From assembly GCA_028280945.1 (NCBI GenBank), contig JANQKV010000049.1, positions 62,001 through 126,000 of the forward strand: a DNA stretch of 64,000 nt. Reading direction: 5' to 3'. The notes beneath the pieces were generated by a model. It saw nothing but the letters and a program-made list of their open reading frames with translations, did not search any database and was not told the DNA's origin. This stretch comes from Opitutaceae bacterium. Lineage in GTDB: Bacteria; Verrucomicrobiota; Verrucomicrobiia; Opitutales; Opitutaceae. Shown in pieces: positions 60,590-64,000 of the stretch (the stretch's first letter is position 1; each line of letters begins with the position of its first letter). Made by a program: the position numbers and the translations under genes.

Positions 60590-61585
60590 ATGGGTGTTTT
60601 TCGTCGAATCTGGTGTATCGTTGTGGTGGCCATCGGTTTGAGCGGAGCGCAGTCCCTCGCTGACGCTGAACCGGTAAAATTGATTATGCAGTTGGACCTG
60701 GGGGTTCAAAATGCGCAATTCGCGGGGCTGTCCTGGGCGCAGTCCCATGGTTGGTTTGCCGACGTGGGAATTGAATTGGAAGTGCGACGATTGCCCAAGG
60801 GCTATGGCGACCTGGCGGCCAACGTGGCAGGCTCGGATCACACGATTGGCTCGATTGAAAGTGGACTCTTCCTGTCCGGTCGGGCGGCGGGTGAACCCAT
60901 CGTGGCGATTGGCACCATGTTTCAGTCCTCACCGTTGGGCCTGGCCGCCAAATCACATCATGGCATGCGCACGCCACACGACCTGGTGGGCATGAAGGTG
61001 GCGGTTCACGGCGACGGTCACGAGGCGTTGACCATGGTGTTGGCTTTTGCGGGTGTTGACGCCGACAAGGTCGAGGTGGTGGAAGCGGAATACGGCAATG
61101 GCCCGTTGCTCCGTGACGAGGTGGATGCCAAGCAGGTCTACTATGTCGACGAATACGTGAAGATGAACGCCGAGGGACACAAGGTGGATGCTCTGGTCTA
61201 CAAGGACTGGGGACATGCCGCCTACTCGCAGGTGATTTTTGTTTCCGAAGCGACGTTGGCAAAACACCGATCCGCGCTGATTGCGTTTTTGCAGGTCCTC
61301 GATCGCGGCTGGCGAGCGAGCGAGAAATACCCGCGGGCGGCCGCCGCCCTCGTGGTGGCCGAGTATGAGCCCCAGCTTGCTCTCGGCTATCAACAGGGAT
61401 CACTGAAATTGATCCTCGAGGATTTGATATGGGCCGAGGACTCCCGCACGGGAGCCATCCGACCGGAAACGTGGCGTACCCAAGCCGATACGCTCCGCGC
61501 GACTCAGCTCCCGAACCTGCCGCCGATGGAAGACTGGACGGATTTCACGCTCATTGAGGATGCATTTGCATCTCCGCTGGAGTGA
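60590..61585 (+). CDS. ABC substrate-binding protein, NMT1/THI5-like (receptor 4)
   Basis: About 331 residues from the ATG at 60590, with a Sec signal (IWCIVVVAIGLSGAQSLA-DA). LIMQLDLGVQNAQFAGLSWAQSHGWFADVGIELEV starts the domain, and DHTIGSIESGLFLSGRAAGEPIVAIGTMFQSSPLGLAAK follows. It is divergent from the ATPase gene with a 184-base gap that probably holds both promoters. A longer frame to 60491 lacks signal-peptide logic. Confidence 0.83.
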   Translation: MGVFRRIWCIVVVAIGLSGAQSLADAEPVKLIMQLDLGVQNAQFAGLSWAQSHGWFADVGIELEVRRLPKGYGDLAANVAGSDHTIGSIESGLFLSGRAAGEPIVAIGTMFQSSPLGLAAKSHHGMRTPHDLVGMKVAVHGDGHEALTMVLAFAGVDADKVEVVEAEYGNGPLLRDEVDAKQVYYVDEYVKMNAEGHKVDALVYKDWGHAAYSQVIFVSEATLAKHRSALIAFLQVLDRGWRASEKYPRAAAALVVAEYEPQLALGYQQGSLKLILEDLIWAEDSRTGAIRPETWRTQADTLRATQLPNLPPMEDWTDFTLIEDAFASPLE

Positions 61586-61596
61586 CCTACCACAAC

Positions 61597-63285
61597 CTAG
61601 TCGGTCAACACGGGCAGCGCGATGTGCGACGGTCGCTGTTCGTCGTGATAAACGACCTGTAGCGCGCGACGGAATTCTCCCGGCGACTCCACCGCCACGG
61701 GATCCGTGAGGGTGTTGGGTGAGCGCACCAACAGCGGGAACGCTGAACTCGCAACATCGATGCGGATGCGCTCGCTGGCGGCAAAGGTCACGGCAATGGG
61801 ATCTAATTGAATTTGCAGCATTTGTCCTCCCGGTTGGTCCGCTCCCTCAGCAAGGGATGCGCCCAGGCACAGAAATTGAGAGGTGCCGTTCGTGTTTACT
61901 CGCGAGAGTCGGACCACAAAGTGCGTTCGTGGTGCACTGGAAGCCACATGCAGGGTGCAGACCGGATCGCCCGCGACGGTGAGATCGTCCGCTAGGGGTG
62001 AACTCGTGTAGACTAACAAGTTGTTGCCCTCCTGTTGGGCCGCCAAATTGTGTGGACCAAATGCCGCGATGTCCCCGCGGTTGCCGCCCGGGGCCATAAC
62101 CGGCACTTCCGGATCATAGGTAAACAGGTCTTCCGGGCCGCCAGTCGACTCGGGGTCCAGGGTGCCATCGCCGTAGCATGAATTGGCCCGGGTTTCGGAA
62201 CGCAGGTAGAAGGTCCGATTCTCGTTTGGCGTTGGAGGCCACATGTCCGATTCCGCCCAATGATTGGATCCCAGCACGAAATAGCGCACGCCTTTGAGTG
62301 GTGGGTTTGCCGAGGGAGCCTCGTCGTCGAGCCAGTGGTGAAACCATGCCGCCATGGCCTGATCAACCTGGGGAGCCGCGTCGGCGCCAAGGTTCGCACC
62401 TCCCACATGTTCCCCCCACGGAATGTGCTGCCAAGGCCCCGCCCAGAGAACCTGATGGGGATGGGTTTTTGCCATGTGCCGATAACCATCGACCGAGCCA
62501 CGGAGATAGAAGTCATACCACCCGCTGACATGAAACATAGGCAGGTCCAGCTCGTCGATACGGCGCTGCACATCCAACTCGCGCCAGTAATCGTCGTAGC
62601 GCGAGTGCCGGATCCAATCGCGACCGTAGGCGGGAATATCGTCGTTGGTGATGGGAGCGACCTGATTAAGCGGAAACGCATCCGCAAGTTGGCCGGGGTT
62701 AAGCCAGTTCTTATCGAGCGCCGCGATACTGGGCGACCGAGCGCGGCGGGCATCCTCCCGCAACATTTGGCTAGCCCAGCCCAACGTTGTGCTCAGCTGC
62801 AGGATTCCATCCCGATAAAACCAACCCGAGTAGAGATCGAACGCTGTCATATGCGGCGCGAGAGCCTTGAGGGCAGGAGGCTGGCCCAGGGCGGCCAGCA
62901 ATTGAGTCGATCCCTGATAGGAGAATCCATACATGCCGACGCGGCCATTGCTACCCGACAGTGCGGCGGCCCAGGCCACCGAGTCCACGCCGTCCTCGAT
63001 TTCGTTCCGGAATGCGTAAAACTCGCCTTCACTGTCTCCTCGCCCGCGCACGTCCTGGATGACCACGATAAATCCTTGTCGGGCCCACCACGTGGGATGT
63101 GCATAAACCACAGTCGAAGCGATGTCGCGTCCATAGGGCTGGCGCATGAGCAAAACCGGCCAGGGCCCTTCGCCCACGGGGCGGTAAACGTCGGCGATCA
63201 ACTTCACGCCGTCACGCATGATCGCCTGGACGCCGCCGGCAAAAACCACGTTGGCAAAGGCGTTGCTCAGGGTTTCCCCGATCAC
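61597..63285 (-). CDS. CocE/NonD-family hydrolase (X-Pro dipeptidyl peptidase fold)
   Basis: 562 residues. MRDGVKLIADVYRP is the usual start of the S15 domain. The nucleophile is in VGMYGFSYQGSTQLLAA. The remaining half is the C-terminal jelly-roll (LVYTSSPLADDLTVAGDPVCTLHVASSAPRTHFVVRLSRVN). Substrates range from esters to acylated amino compounds. No signal peptide is seen. Its start overlaps the stop of the FAD-oxidase gene (ATGA), so the two are coupled. Confidence 0.9.
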   Translation of the reverse strand: MIGETLSNAFANVVFAGGVQAIMRDGVKLIADVYRPVGEGPWPVLLMRQPYGRDIASTVVYAHPTWWARQGFIVVIQDVRGRGDSEGEFYAFRNEIEDGVDSVAWAAALSGSNGRVGMYGFSYQGSTQLLAALGQPPALKALAPHMTAFDLYSGWFYRDGILQLSTTLGWASQMLREDARRARSPSIAALDKNWLNPGQLADAFPLNQVAPITNDDIPAYGRDWIRHSRYDDYWRELDVQRRIDELDLPMFHVSGWYDFYLRGSVDGYRHMAKTHPHQVLWAGPWQHIPWGEHVGGANLGADAAPQVDQAMAAWFHHWLDDEAPSANPPLKGVRYFVLGSNHWAESDMWPPTPNENRTFYLRSETRANSCYGDGTLDPESTGGPEDLFTYDPEVPVMAPGGNRGDIAAFGPHNLAAQQEGNNLLVYTSSPLADDLTVAGDPVCTLHVASSAPRTHFVVRLSRVNTNGTSQFLCLGASLAEGADQPGGQMLQIQLDPIAVTFAASERIRIDVASSAFPLLVRSPNTLTDPVAVESPGEFRRALQVVYHDEQRPSHIALPVLTD

Positions 63286-64000
63286 GTAAAGAGAAACCGG
63301 GGCATCGAGCCCGGCATGGCAAACGCGGGTTCGGGGGCCTGCTTCATTTTCCCAGGATTCAGCAGGTTCTTCGGGTCCGTTTCCGCCTTAAGCTCGAGCT
63401 GGATATCGTAGCCTTGGTCGCGGCCGCCGTCCTCGATGTAACACGTGTGGGGGTTGGCGATGCTTACCCCAATCTCCTCGCAGTATTCGATCATTTCGCG
63501 AAGCCGTTCTTCGGTGCTGAACTTCACAATCGGAATGCCGCCGCACGAGACTTCGTGACCGCCACCGAACTTCGGATTTCCCCGGGTGAGCTCGAGATGG
63601 AACATGATCTCACCGGGAAACTTTTTGTGCAGGAGCTGGAATTGCTCCCGGTGGTTTTTGCCGAAACCACTCTGCAGGTAAGTCCAGTTTGGATCCGTTT
63701 TGATCGCCCACAATGTCGTATGATTCCACGTGTAGTCAGAGAGCATGGGTGGCTTGCGGGGGAAGTGGTAGGGAATGCGGTGGGGAACTTCCAGTCCGGC
63801 GGATTCCGCCCGCTCCACCACGACGTCGGCCATGGCTTCATCCACTTCCAAAAAGATCAAATGATGGTCGGCGGGGTAGAAGCGTTTGATTGGTTTGAAG
63901 AAGGCTCCGATAGGATTTTCCAGGATTGTGACCAGGCGTTTGCCCACGTCCTTGTCGGCAGCGATCTCCGCGGCGAAGTCGAGAATGACATCCCAGTCTT
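63282..64000 (-). CDS. FAD-linked oxidoreductase, C-terminal part
   Basis: The frame is open to the window edge, so the N-terminal FAD-binding half is missing. The 239 visible residues include FFKPIKRFYPADHHLIFLEVD, GGIPIVKFSTEERLREMIEYCEEIGVSIANPHTCYIEDGG and DPKNLLNPGKMK. The last is the classic ending of FAD-linked oxidases of the glycolate oxidase/4-cresol dehydrogenase group. Substrate unknown. It is upstream of, and overlaps, the CocE-type gene. Confidence 0.8.
   Translation of the reverse strand, partial: DWDVILDFAAEIAADKDVGKRLVTILENPIGAFFKPIKRFYPADHHLIFLEVDEAMADVVVERAESAGLEVPHRIPYHFPRKPPMLSDYTWNHTTLWAIKTDPNWTYLQSGFGKNHREQFQLLHKKFPGEIMFHLELTRGNPKFGGGHEVSCGGIPIVKFSTEERLREMIEYCEEIGVSIANPHTCYIEDGGRDQGYDIQLELKAETDPKNLLNPGKMKQAPEPAFAMPGSMPRFLFT

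Overview
The window is 64 kb of high-GC bacterial chromosome. It most resembles a free-living member of the Verrucomicrobiota, close to Opitutaceae; this is inferred from gene content, not from a marker gene. Pointers are a TonB-dependent receptor with alpha-glucan genes, several DUF proteins common in that group, a tiny basic GQQxNK protein, frequent GTG/TTG starts, and few clear Shine-Dalgarno sequences. No rRNA, CRISPR array, prophage or transposase was seen.

Layout. 1-4.2 kb: the end of a GH13 debranching-type enzyme, then a gapA-pgk-tpiA glycolytic cluster whose intergenic gaps hold degenerate 7-bp tandem repeats, closed by a terminator. 4.2-13.2 kb: mixed housekeeping genes (DUF4832 protein, DUF4870 protein, TonB-C protein, IspA, DUF4013 protein, FmdB zinc ribbon, serine hydrolase, DRTGG ATPase plus Pta). 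13.3-20.3 kb: murJ, a BASS-type transporter, then a TetR regulator with two matching palindromic operators, thioredoxin, Old Yellow Enzyme and nitroreductase (a NemR/NemA-like electrophile-defence unit), followed by PhoX. 20.2-26.1 kb: RluE-like pseudouridine synthase, MDR reductase, a subclass B1 metallo-beta-lactamase, Ada, and a Kef-type antiporter.

26.3-29.8 kb: tRNA-Phe, then a run of small minus-strand genes separated by attC-like recombination sites. I read this as an integron gene-cassette array without an adjacent integrase. Its cargo is a nitrilase-family enzyme, an LMW-PTP-like protein, a ParE/RelE-type toxin with its antitoxin, a TonB-C lipoprotein, a hypothetical protein, and two damaged cassettes. 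It abuts mpl.

31-36.4 kb: a TolC/ABC-ATPase export locus. Between tolC and the intact ATPase lie a decayed ATPase 3' end and a low-GC insert with two exported-protein genes: an unknown 189-aa protein and a SurA/parvulin-like protein. 36.6-40.1 kb: two overlapping methyltransferase genes (Rsm22 family and Methyltransf_32 type) and an amidohydrolase. 40.3-49.1 kb: an alpha-glucan locus (alpha-amylase, TonB receptor, MalQ, MFS sugar transporter, AraC regulator). 49.3-52.6 kb: a PQQ dehydrogenase with an internal cytochrome c and a ThuA protein. 52.7-61.6 kb: a pyrimidine-type uptake locus with one ABC permease, one ATPase, four NMT1/THI5-like binding proteins, a cytosine-deaminase-like amidohydrolase and a DUF2165 membrane protein. 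61.6-64 kb: a CocE-type hydrolase and the C-terminal part of an FAD-linked oxidoreductase that runs off the window.

Standout items are the cassette array, the low-GC two-gene insert, the B1 metallo-beta-lactamase, the paired TetR operators and the four-receptor ABC locus.
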